From: Saccharomonospora sp. NB11
GTDB lineage: Bacteria > Actinomycetota > Actinomycetes > Mycobacteriales > Pseudonocardiaceae
Assembly (NCBI RefSeq): GCF_015910535.1
Contig: NZ_JACBJG010000003.1
Coordinates: 1 to 64,000 of the forward strand
DNA: 64,000 nt
Direction: 5' to 3'
Shown: one piece after another, positions 41,086 to 48,398 of the stretch
Numbering within the stretch: position 1 is the first letter of the stretch
How the letters are laid out: each line of letters begins with the position of its first letter
The notes under the pieces: model-generated
What the model was told of the DNA's origin: nothing
The model's input: the letters and a program-made list of their open reading frames with translations, nothing else
The model's database searches: none
Translations under genes and position numbers: made by a program

Positions 41086-42240
41086 TCAGCCGCACACACC
41101 CTTGGCGTCCAGCACCCGCGTGAGCGCCTCGTTGACGCGCCCCTCCGGCAGGTCACCGCTCGACATGGCGGCTTCGATCCGGTCGAGCACCGGGCCGACG
41201 TCGCCTCCGTCCGACCACAACGGCTGGTCGGCGCCCGCCTGCAGCGCGAGCAACACGGCCTCGTCGAGCGTGTAGGTGTCGGAGATCGCCCTCATCGCAC
41301 CCAGGTCGTCGGTGAGCACCGGACCGTCGTAGCCGTAGTCCTCACGCAACAGCCGGTACGCCTCCGGCGAGAGCGACGTGGGCTTGCCGTCGGTGAGTCC
41401 CGGCACGTTCAGGTGACCGACCATGACCTCAGTCCCTTCCGGATAGACGCCGAGGTCGTCGTACGGCACCAGGTCGGACTGCCGAAGTTCATCGAGCGGG
41501 GGCGTGGTGACCAGGCCCTGGTGGGAGTCACCACTCGCCCGGCCGTGACCTGGGAAGTGCTTGATGACCGGGCGAACGTCCGCATCGGCCAGTCCCTGCG
41601 CGAACGCCGCGGCGTACTCGGTGGCCGTCTGCGGGTCGGCGCTGAACGAGCGGTCGCCGATCACGCCGTTGGCGGGTCCGTCGGTCAGGTCGACCACGGG
41701 CGCGTAGTCCACGGTGATCCCGTACTGCCGCATCTGGCGTCCGCGCTCCGCCGCGAGTTCCCGCACCTCCTCGGGAGTCATCGTGGCCGCCATCTCCCGC
41801 GCGCTGGGCATCGGGCCGACGAGTTCGTCGATGCGCTGGACGCGTCCACCCTCGTCGTCGACCGCGACCGACACCGGGATGTCACCAGCGGCCTGCTGCA
41901 CCCGCTCCAGGGCGTCGCCTGTGAACAGCGTCGTGGCGTTGCCCCCGATGAAGATTCCGCCGACCTTGTTGTCGCGGACGAGGGCGACCGCGGCGTCCGG
42001 ATCGTTCTCGTCGACCCCGACGACCAGCAACTGCGCCGCCCGCTCACGCGGTGACAGACTGTCGATGACACTCGCGCATCGTCCCTCTTGACCATCCGGA
42101 GAGGGTTGCGACGAGTTCTGCTGCGTTCCCGACGGCTGGGGACTCGGCGCGGCAGTGTCCTCACCGGACCCGTCGTCGCCACCGCATGCCGTCGTCGCTA
42201 GTGCAGCGACACACGCCGCCGCAAGCACCGTTCGCTTCAT
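41086..42240 (-). CDS. Glycoside hydrolase family 3 lipoprotein (NagZ/LpqI-type)
   Basis: A 384-residue enzyme with a lipoprotein-type signal peptide (Cys in LATTACGG about residue 19). The GH3 N-acetylhexosaminidase core has the KHFPGHGRASGDSHQGL motif (about 225-241) with the catalytic His and GPVLTDDLGAM with the Asp nucleophile (about 305-315). It should remove N-acetylglucosamine from muropeptides outside the cell, as shown for related LpqI-type proteins. Its start overlaps the stop of the upstream DUF2188 gene (TGATG), so the two are coupled. Confidence 0.85.
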   Translation of the reverse strand: MKRTVLAAACVAALATTACGGDDGSGEDTAAPSPQPSGTQQNSSQPSPDGQEGRCASVIDSLSPRERAAQLLVVGVDENDPDAAVALVRDNKVGGIFIGGNATTLFTGDALERVQQAAGDIPVSVAVDDEGGRVQRIDELVGPMPSAREMAATMTPEEVRELAAERGRQMRQYGITVDYAPVVDLTDGPANGVIGDRSFSADPQTATEYAAAFAQGLADADVRPVIKHFPGHGRASGDSHQGLVTTPPLDELRQSDLVPYDDLGVYPEGTEVMVGHLNVPGLTDGKPTSLSPEAYRLLREDYGYDGPVLTDDLGAMRAISDTYTLDEAVLLALQAGADQPLWSDGGDVGPVLDRIEAAMSSGDLPEGRVNEALTRVLDAKGVCG

Positions 42241-42506
42241 CACAACGTCACGCTATCGCCGTCTCCAGGGGCTCGCCCATCGCCCTTCGGCGGTTCCTGC
42301 GGGCCGTAACGACGAATCCACTCAACCGTGCCATCCATGCGTTCGACGGTGAGTTCCGCGTGCCCGCAGGCGCGGGCGAGGCGAGCGGCCTCCCGGACGG
42401 CGTCCCGCTTGCGGCAGTGGCGGGACAGGACGGTCCTGCGCCTGCTCACGAGCCAGGTCAGCGAGTCGGGCGAGAACCGGAAGACGACGGTGTACGGCGT
42501 GCGCAT
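42240..42506 (-). CDS. DUF2188-type small protein
   Basis: An 88-residue protein similar in design to the DUF2188 family: a start of PYTVVFRFSPDSLTWLV, a helical middle (KRDAVREAARLARAC) and a C-terminal beta strand (LTVERMDGTVEWIRRYG). The longer open frame beyond the ATG at 42506 has no family likeness. GAGGGGG lies about six bases upstream of the start. The gene is translated together with the glycoside hydrolase, with a one-base stop-start overlap. Function is unknown. Confidence 0.6.
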   Translation of the reverse strand: MRTPYTVVFRFSPDSLTWLVSRRRTVLSRHCRKRDAVREAARLARACGHAELTVERMDGTVEWIRRYGPQEPPKGDGRAPGDGDSVTL

Positions 42507-42541
42507 CCACGACCCCCTCGGGCGAGCTGTTGCGTTGGTGA

Positions 42542-42567
42542 AACACGTTAGTGGGGAAGCAACACGT
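42542..42567. promoter_or_regulatory. Direct repeats in the divergent region before the HTH/metallopeptidase pair
   Basis: AACACGT occurs at 42542-42548 and 42561-42567, 19 bases apart, between the divergent DUF2188 and HTH genes. It is a candidate binding site for the HTH protein. Confidence 0.3.
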
Positions 42568-42640
42568 GTGGCGCGGGTGACACACCCCTGTGATAGTGAA
42601 AAAGGACGGGCACACGGCATCGGTGAGTGAGGACGACGAC

Positions 42641-43012
42641 ATGGAAGGCCGCATGGACGCGCGGCGGCTCTACGACGCGCTCGACGCCGGACGCAAGGCA
42701 CGCGGACTCTCGTGGAGACAGCTCGCCGAGCAGGCCGGGGTCAGCCCGTCCCTGCTCAGCCGGATGGGCAACGGCCAGCGCCCCGACCTCGACGGGTTCA
42801 TCGCACTGGTGCAGTGGCTCGGCGCCCCCGCCGAGGAGTTCATGGTGCGTCCCGGGGCCGCCCCCGACACCGCGGAACAGCCCGCGCTGGAGACCCAGCT
42901 CGCCCTGCTCCTGCGCGCCAGGAACGACCTGACCGACGCCGATCGCGAGTACCTGCTCGACATCGTCGGCGCCACGATGCGACGCATCAAGGCGGACAGA
43001 CGGGAGCGCTGA
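42641..43012 (+). CDS. XRE-type HTH regulator paired with a metallopeptidase
   Basis: A 123-residue regulator with an N-terminal XRE helix-turn-helix (RGLSWRQLAEQAGVSPSLLS, about residues 20-39, then RMGNGQRPDLDGFIALVQWL). The C-terminal segment EYLLDIVGATMRRIKADRR is helical and could be a dimer or protease-contact region. The stop is one base before the metallopeptidase start, so they form a two-gene unit. This is the ImmR/ImmA or DdrO/IrrE type of arrangement, in which the peptidase cleaves the repressor. ATG 42653 is a second possible start. Confidence 0.75.
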   Translation: MEGRMDARRLYDALDAGRKARGLSWRQLAEQAGVSPSLLSRMGNGQRPDLDGFIALVQWLGAPAEEFMVRPGAAPDTAEQPALETQLALLLRARNDLTDADREYLLDIVGATMRRIKADRRER

Positions 43013-43013
43013 C

Positions 43014-43604
43014 ATGGCGCTGCGGCGCGGCTTCAAGGCCACGGCCCGGCGGCTCGCCGTCGACGTGCGCTCGGAGCTGGGGGTCGACACGTTCGCACCG
43101 CTCGACCCGTACGCACTCGCCGCGCTCTACGGCATCGAGGTGTTCACCCTCGACGAGCCGTGGTTGCCCTCATCGGCCGTCGCACACTTCACCGGACCCG
43201 CCGTCGACGCGTTCTCCGGCGCGCTGGTGCCGGTCGACACCGGATGCGTCATCGTCGAGAACCACACGCACGACCGCACCCGCCGCCGCTCCACGGTGGC
43301 GCACGAGATGGCCCACGTGCTGCTCGAACACGACTTCGGCGTGCTGCTCACCGTGGGCGGGTCGTGTCGCTCCGACCCGACGCGAACAGTCCAGGAGCAG
43401 GAGGCCACGGAACTCGCAGGGGAACTCCTGCTGCCCTGCGCCGCGGCCAGGACGGCCGCGTTCCGAGGGTGGACCGACGCGAGCGTGGCCCGCTACTTCC
43501 GCGTCAGCCGACGCCTGGCCCGGTGGCGCATGAACGTGACCGGTGCCCGCCGGATCGCCCGGCGGACCCGGAAACGACTGCCGGAGCCGGCCACCCGGCC
43601 GTGA
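43014..43604 (+). CDS. ImmA/IrrE-type zinc metallopeptidase
   Basis: A 196-residue member of the COG2856 family. The zinc-site helix is RRRSTVAHEMAHVLLEHDFG (about residues 85-104) with the HExxH core; a third ligand Glu is likely in EQEATELAGELLLP (about 126-139). The N-terminal ALYGIEVFTLDEP region is typical. In related systems the enzyme cuts its HTH partner after a stress signal. Here the partner is the immediately preceding gene. No integrase or phage gene lies nearby, so a chromosomal switch rather than mobile-element immunity is possible. Confidence 0.82.
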   Translation: MALRRGFKATARRLAVDVRSELGVDTFAPLDPYALAALYGIEVFTLDEPWLPSSAVAHFTGPAVDAFSGALVPVDTGCVIVENHTHDRTRRRSTVAHEMAHVLLEHDFGVLLTVGGSCRSDPTRTVQEQEATELAGELLLPCAAARTAAFRGWTDASVARYFRVSRRLARWRMNVTGARRIARRTRKRLPEPATRP

Positions 43605-43618
43605 CGGCACCGAGCCGA

Positions 43619-43667
43619 CGCACGCCAGGGCCGCCCTGGGCGTGGGCCAGGGCGGCCCTGGCGTGCG
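43619..43667. terminator. Very long perfect hairpin between converging genes
   Basis: A perfect 21-bp inverted repeat (43619-43639 with 43647-43667, loop of 7) lies between the metallopeptidase and the DUF7144-type gene. It can terminate in both directions. Confidence 0.8.
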
Positions 43668-43671
43668 GTTG

Positions 43672-44199
43672 TCAGGTCGCCGCGCGGCTGCTGCCGTGCA
43701 CTGCGATCGCGTAGATCACCACGATGTCCAGTGCGATCACCACCAGCGCCCACAGCGGGTAGGCCGGGATGAACGCCAGGTTGATGATCGCGCTGACCGC
43801 CGCCATCGCGATACCCGTGACACGGGCCCAGGTCTGTCCGGTCATCAGGCCGAGTGCCGCGGCCACCGCGACGACACCGAGGGCGAGGTGCACCCAGCCC
43901 CACGCCGTGTAGTTGACGTCGACCACGAGTCCGCTCGACGTGACGACGTAGAAGTCGTTGTTCAGCAGTGCGGTGAGGCCCACGATCACCTGGTACGCCC
44001 CGGCCAGGAACAACAGCGTGGAGGCGAAGGCGATGCCACCCATGCCGCCGCCTCGGTCCTCCCGTGCGTACGGGCTCAGGGACTCCTCCCGCGCGGATGG
44101 CCGGTAGTCCTCCTCCATCCGACCGCGCGTCTGCGGCGGTACGTGTTCCGTGCCGGTCGCATCCTGGGCCCGGGACCGGGCCTGTGACGTCTCGCTCAT
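43672..44199 (-). CDS. DUF7144-type four-helix membrane protein
   Basis: A 175-residue protein with a polar N-terminus (about 50 residues) and four predicted helices (about 56-78, 98-115, 123-140, 148-167). The helices contain ASTLLFLAGAYQVIVGLTAL, TAWGWVHLALGVVAVAAALG and WARVTGIAMAAVSAIINLAF, which match the DUF7144 family of actinobacterial membrane proteins. GGGAGGAAGC precedes the ATG. The function is unknown. A 21-bp hairpin follows the stop. Confidence 0.75.
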   Translation of the reverse strand: MSETSQARSRAQDATGTEHVPPQTRGRMEEDYRPSAREESLSPYAREDRGGGMGGIAFASTLLFLAGAYQVIVGLTALLNNDFYVVTSSGLVVDVNYTAWGWVHLALGVVAVAAALGLMTGQTWARVTGIAMAAVSAIINLAFIPAYPLWALVVIALDIVVIYAIAVHGSSRAAT

Positions 44200-44394
44200 G
44201 CTTCCTCCCGCCTACGACCACGGATGTACTCCCACCGTGGAACGGGCGCGGCGAACGCACATCATGCACAGCGGATGAACTTCCGGCCGAGAACCTCCAC
44301 CGACGGGGTCTTTGGTCCGTGGTGCCCCGATCGGGTGGTGATTACGGTCGGGCCGAGACCAGCCGAGAACCCCGCCTCGGGAGGCATTCCCGCG

Positions 44395-47085
44395 TTGAAG
44401 GCCACGACACGACGGCTCGACTCCACAGCGACACCGCCGACGGCGCCGACCGCAGCCCCGCGCCCGACGTCCCACCCGGCGGCCTGGGCCTGCCGGTTCG
44501 ACGTCCCCGAGCTGCCTCGCCGACACGTGCACCGGCGACAGCCGCTGGAGACGTTGTCGCAGGCAGACGAGGCCGCCCTGGTGGTGGTCACGGCACCCGC
44601 GGGCACCGGCAAGACCGCGCTGCTCACGGAGTGGGTGAAGTCGGAAGGACGGTCGGGCGACACGGCATGGGTCACCTTCGACGGCCCGCCCACCGACCTC
44701 GCCGACCCGCGCGTGTTCACGTCCGCCGTGGTGCGCAGCCTGACCGGGCTGGGGGTGGACACCTCGGCCGTCCACGACGGACCGTCGGCGAGCTGGGTCC
44801 CCTCGGTGGCCTCGGCGGTCGTCGCGGCAGGACGCCGGATGTCCGTGGTGCTCGACGACCACCACCGCGTCACGGCCGACGTGGCCGACGACGTGGATCT
44901 GCTGCTGCGCCTCACCTCCGGTCGGCTCCGGCTCGTCTTCGCGGGCCGCCGCGCTCCCCGTCTGCCGCTGCACCGGTACCGGCTGGCCGGGTCGGTCGTG
45001 GAGATCGGGCCGGACGAGTTGGCCTTCGACGACGACGAGGCCGCGGCGCTGGCGGCGCCGTCGGGCGAACCACCACCGTCGAGGACGTCGGTGCGCGACT
45101 GGAACGCCTACCACGGCGGGTGGGTCGCGGGCCTCGCGTTGAGTCGCCACTCCCGGGACGACAGCCGAACGACCCCTGCGGTGGACGAGTACTTCCGTCA
45201 CGAGGTGTTCGAGCCGCTTCCCACGGAACTGCGCCGCTTGCTGCTGACGACGTGCGCGGTGGACGTGTTCGACGACGATCTGGCTCGCGACGTCGCGGGC
45301 CCGGCGACCGACCGCCTGCTCCGGCTCGCCGAGACGTGCGCGTTCGCCACGACCACACCTGACGGTGATCGCTGCTATCCCGGTGTGGTGCGAGACGCGC
45401 TGCGTCGTGCACTCGCCCGCACCGACCCGCAACAGGCCGCCGTCGTCCACACGACGTGCGCGGAGTGGTTGCGCCGACGCGGTGCCATCACCGACGCCGT
45501 CCGCCAGTACGCCGCCGCACGCGCGTGGGACACGGTGAGCGACCTTCTGATCGAGGAACAACTCGTGGGCAGGCTCGTGACCGAACGGCCGGACGGCCCG
45601 CTGCACCGGGCCTGTCGACCGCTCGCCGAGACCGACACGCGGGCCGCACCGCTGGTGCGGGCGGCCCTCGCCCTCTCCGACGGTGACACGGTCGGGTGTG
45701 CGCAAGCGCTTGCGTCGGCGCGCGGGGCCGACACTGCGGCGTGCGTGGCCGCGCTCGACGCTCTCCGAGCGCGCCTGGAAGACGACGCCGACGCCGCGCT
45801 CGCCGCGACCGACACCGCGCAACACGAGCTCGGGGACCCCGGGACCGTCCCGCCCGCGGGTGCCTTGTCCGCCTCGGTGCGGGTGGCCCGCGGGGTCGCA
45901 CTGCTCCGACACGGCGACGTCGACCTCGCCCGCGCGGAACTCGGGGACACGGCCGCAAGCCGCCCCGGTCGGGAACTACCCGAGACGTACGCCGACTGTC
46001 TGGCCCACCTCGCCCTCGCCGACGCCGTGGAGGGCCACCTGACGCGAGCCGAACGCACGGCCGTCGACGCGTTGGACGCCCTCGACACCGACGAGACGGC
46101 GGCGCGCTCGGCCGTGTCGTCCGTGTCGTCGGTGTCATCGGTGTCGAGGGAATCCCGGTCCTCCGTGATCCCACCGGACACGTCGCCGTTCCCGGGTCAC
46201 GCGGCAGCCCACGTCGCCCTCGGGCTCGTGGCACTCGACCGCTGCGACCCGGACCTCGCCTGGCGGCACGCCATGGCAGCCGGTCCGGTGCCGGAATCGC
46301 TCACCCGGCATCTCGCGCACCGCGTCGTCGCCGGTGTGGAAGCAGCCGAAGGACACCCGGCGGCAGCCGCGAGCCGCCTGCACGCCACGATCGCCGAGGC
46401 CGCACCCACCGACCCGTGGACCACAGCGCTCCTGCGGGTCGAGTCGGCCCGGCTCGCCCTCCTGGAGGGACATCCCGACCTGGCGCTGCACGAGCTGGGC
46501 TCGCTCGGCCGGGCAGGTGACACCACGACGTCGGGTGCGCGGTCGACCACACACCCCGCCGCGGCCGTCGTGCGCGCAGCGGCGCACCTACGACGTGACG
46601 AGGACGGTCGCGCACACCAGGTCCTCACGGCGGCGACCGGCGGCTTCCCCGCCCTGCGCCCGCGCGTGGAGGCCCTGGTGGTGGAGGCCGAACGCCGCCT
46701 TCGCCACGGCTCCGCGCTGCGGGGAGCGCCCGTGCTCGACACGGCTCTGCGCCTCGCCGCTCCCGAACGGCTCCGGCTGCCGTTCCGCCAGGCGGGACCG
46801 GAGGTACGACACCTGCTGGCCAGTGACCCGCGCGGCGCCCAGCACTGGTTGCGTGGCCTCTCCGAATCCCCCGCCGCGCCGCCCGTCGAGCCGCTCACCG
46901 CCCGCGAACGTGAGGTGCTGCGCCACCTCGCCGACCTGCTCACCACCGAGGAGATCGCCGAGCTGATGGTGGTGTCCGTCAACACCGTCCGCACGCACGT
47001 GCGAGGCATCCTGCGCAAACTCGGCGTCAACCGCCGCTACGCCGCCGTGCGTCGGGCCAGGGAACTCGGTCTGCTCGACGAGTGA
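44395..47085 (+). CDS. Large LuxR-family ATPase regulator (MalT/LAL-type)
   Basis: An 896-residue regulator with an N-terminal nucleotide-binding domain (Walker A APAGTGKTALLTEW about residues 67-80, Walker B-like MSVVLDDHHRVT about 149-160), a long tetratricopeptide-like middle and a C-terminal LuxR HTH (PLTAREREVLRHLADLLTTE about 835-854, VVSVNTVRTHVRGILRKLGV). A run of VSSVSSVSSVS (coded by a 9-base repeat) sits near residue 575. Such LAL proteins often switch on secondary metabolism or catabolic genes, but the target here is unknown. The TTG at 44395 follows GGGAGG; ATG 44224 is an alternative. Confidence 0.78.
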   Translation: MKATTRRLDSTATPPTAPTAAPRPTSHPAAWACRFDVPELPRRHVHRRQPLETLSQADEAALVVVTAPAGTGKTALLTEWVKSEGRSGDTAWVTFDGPPTDLADPRVFTSAVVRSLTGLGVDTSAVHDGPSASWVPSVASAVVAAGRRMSVVLDDHHRVTADVADDVDLLLRLTSGRLRLVFAGRRAPRLPLHRYRLAGSVVEIGPDELAFDDDEAAALAAPSGEPPPSRTSVRDWNAYHGGWVAGLALSRHSRDDSRTTPAVDEYFRHEVFEPLPTELRRLLLTTCAVDVFDDDLARDVAGPATDRLLRLAETCAFATTTPDGDRCYPGVVRDALRRALARTDPQQAAVVHTTCAEWLRRRGAITDAVRQYAAARAWDTVSDLLIEEQLVGRLVTERPDGPLHRACRPLAETDTRAAPLVRAALALSDGDTVGCAQALASARGADTAACVAALDALRARLEDDADAALAATDTAQHELGDPGTVPPAGALSASVRVARGVALLRHGDVDLARAELGDTAASRPGRELPETYADCLAHLALADAVEGHLTRAERTAVDALDALDTDETAARSAVSSVSSVSSVSRESRSSVIPPDTSPFPGHAAAHVALGLVALDRCDPDLAWRHAMAAGPVPESLTRHLAHRVVAGVEAAEGHPAAAASRLHATIAEAAPTDPWTTALLRVESARLALLEGHPDLALHELGSLGRAGDTTTSGARSTTHPAAAVVRAAAHLRRDEDGRAHQVLTAATGGFPALRPRVEALVVEAERRLRHGSALRGAPVLDTALRLAAPERLRLPFRQAGPEVRHLLASDPRGAQHWLRGLSESPAAPPVEPLTAREREVLRHLADLLTTEEIAELMVVSVNTVRTHVRGILRKLGVNRRYAAVRRARELGLLDE

Positions 47086-47324
47086 GCGGCAAACGAGTCG
47101 ACGGCCGAACCCGGCCCTGGCCAGCGTCGCCGCCCGTGAGTCCTGTGCTGCGGACCGGACGGCTCGTCCTCGAACCGTACGAGTCGGCGGACGAAAACGC
47201 TTTCGTCACCCTGTTCGGCGAGTCGGTGTCGACACGGGAGCGGCACCGAACGACGACGCCGGGCGCCCGTCTCGGGTCACCCGGCGTCGTCACTGGTCAG
47301 CAGCGCGGAAGCGGAGGGATTTGA
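47082..47324 (+). pseudogene. N-terminal remnant of a GNAT acetyltransferase
   Basis: The 80-codon frame starts at GTG 47082, overlapping the LuxR-type stop, and encodes VLRTGRLVLEPYESADENAF, the first strand and helix of a RimJ/RimL-type GNAT. After about residue 50 the likeness ends and no acetyl-CoA motif follows before a hairpin and tRNA-Ser. It looks like a truncated gene left next to a tRNA, although a short novel protein cannot be excluded. Confidence 0.5.
47253..47290. terminator. Hairpin between the LuxR-side genes and tRNA-Ser
   Basis: Perfect 11-bp stem ACGACGCCGGG / CCCGGCGTCGT (47253-47263 with 47280-47290). It sits just beyond the tRNA 3' end (minus strand) and could serve both sides. 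Confidence 0.7.
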
Positions 47325-47390
47325 ACCCCCGGACGGTTGCCCGTCGCTCGCTTTCAAGGCGAGTGCATTCGGCCGCTCTGCCACGCTTCC
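47306..47390 (-). tRNA. tRNA-Ser (anticodon TGA)
   Basis: An 85-base class II tRNA on the minus strand: acceptor GGAAGCG/CGCTTCC, anticodon stem CTCGC/GCGAG with loop CTTGAAA, variable arm, T-loop TTCAAAT. CCA is not encoded. It reads TCA/TCG-type codons. It sits between a truncated acetyltransferase and marR. Confidence 0.93.
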
Positions 47391-47412
47391 CTGCGCGCCC
47401 TAGCCTAACGTC

Positions 47413-47889
47413 TCAGTCCGCCAGCTCCGACAGGTGTGTGAGGACCCGGGAGAAGGCACTGCCCATCACCTTTTGCTCCTCGTCGGTCAGCAGATCCACG
47501 AAATGCGCCCGGACGCCCTGCACGTGGGTCGGGGCCGCGCGCTGCAGCAGTTGCGTGCCCTCCTCGGTGAGTTGCGCCGCGACCCCGCGACGATCACCGA
47601 CCTGGCGCACCCGTCGCACCAGACCTGCCGCCTCCATGCGTCCGATCTGGTGGGACAGGCGGCTCTTCGTGGAGCCGAGCATCGTGGCCAGCTCCGTCAT
47701 GCGCATCGCGCCGTCCTCGGCACCGGACAGACACACGAGGACCTCGTAGTCGATGAGGGAGACGTCCTGCCGGTCGGCGAGCTCGCGGTGCAGTCGTTGC
47801 CGGAGCATCAGCGTCGAGACGATGTAGGAGCGCCAGACCGTCATCTCGGTATCGCTCAACCACTGCGTCCCGCACGTCTCCTCACTCAT
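47413..47889 (-). CDS. MarR-family transcriptional regulator
   Basis: A 158-residue MarR-type winged helix protein. It shows the MTELATMLGSTKSRLSHQIG recognition helix region (about residues 65-84), then RMEAAGLVRRVRQVGDRRGV wing with the DRR motif, and helices for dimerisation at both ends. It probably senses a small phenolic or oxidant and controls its own promoter and unknown genes. ATG 47889 is the chosen start because the longer frame upstream lacks the MarR N-terminal helix character. Confidence 0.87.
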   Translation of the reverse strand: MSEETCGTQWLSDTEMTVWRSYIVSTLMLRQRLHRELADRQDVSLIDYEVLVCLSGAEDGAMRMTELATMLGSTKSRLSHQIGRMEAAGLVRRVRQVGDRRGVAAQLTEEGTQLLQRAAPTHVQGVRAHFVDLLTDEEQKVMGSAFSRVLTHLSELAD

Positions 47890-48329
47890 GACCACGCAGA
47901 GTAGACAGTCGGCCCCACCGCGTCGGCACGGCGTCCGGGATGCAGGAAACCACGGAAAATCGTGGCCGAAACGTTGGCCCGAGTGGGTGTGAAAGTACTC
48001 CTGAGTGGGCAGCCGAATGGCAACGGATTGGCCGAATCGGGCGAGGGACCTCACCCGAGGCCCCCGGCGAGATCGGTCACCGGGAAAGGTCAGGTGGTGT
48101 GGTGACGAACGATTCCACGCGGTTGACCGTCCCGTTGCACGGACAGCGGGAGCTGTAGCCCCACGGTCGAGGTGGCTCGATCCGGCCGACCGTGAAGAAG
48201 GGCAGTCCGGGATGCGTGCGACGTTCTCGTCGGCGCGAACGGTGGGAATTCCGGATGCGCCGCTGGCGTCCGGACGAACACCGATCCCTCCGGTGCAACC
48301 GCATTTCGCACGAAAACCTCGGTAAGCAA
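47890..48329. other. Gene-free region between marR and the M28 peptidase terminator
   Basis: About 440 bases without a credible gene. Short plus-strand frames exist (47940-48158, 48005-48325, 48192-48398) but have no ribosome binding sites or family likeness. The part just upstream of marR should contain its promoter. I see no repeat, tRNA or clear RNA structure here. Confidence 0.5.
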
Positions 48330-48370
48330 CCCGGGTGCGGGTGGCAGCTCCCTGCCTCCCCGCACCCGGG
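48330..48370 (-). terminator. Terminator of the M28 peptidase gene
   Basis: Perfect 12-bp stem CCCGGGTGCGGG / CCCGCACCCGGG (48330-48341 with 48359-48370), 28 bases after the peptidase stop on the minus strand. Confidence 0.75.
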
Positions 48371-48398
48371 CTTCGTGCTGTGTGCCTCGATCAGCTGA

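Noticed and set aside
47940-48398. Short plus-strand frames between marR and the peptidase
   Set aside because: No ribosome binding sites, Arg-rich composition and overlap with the peptidase terminator.
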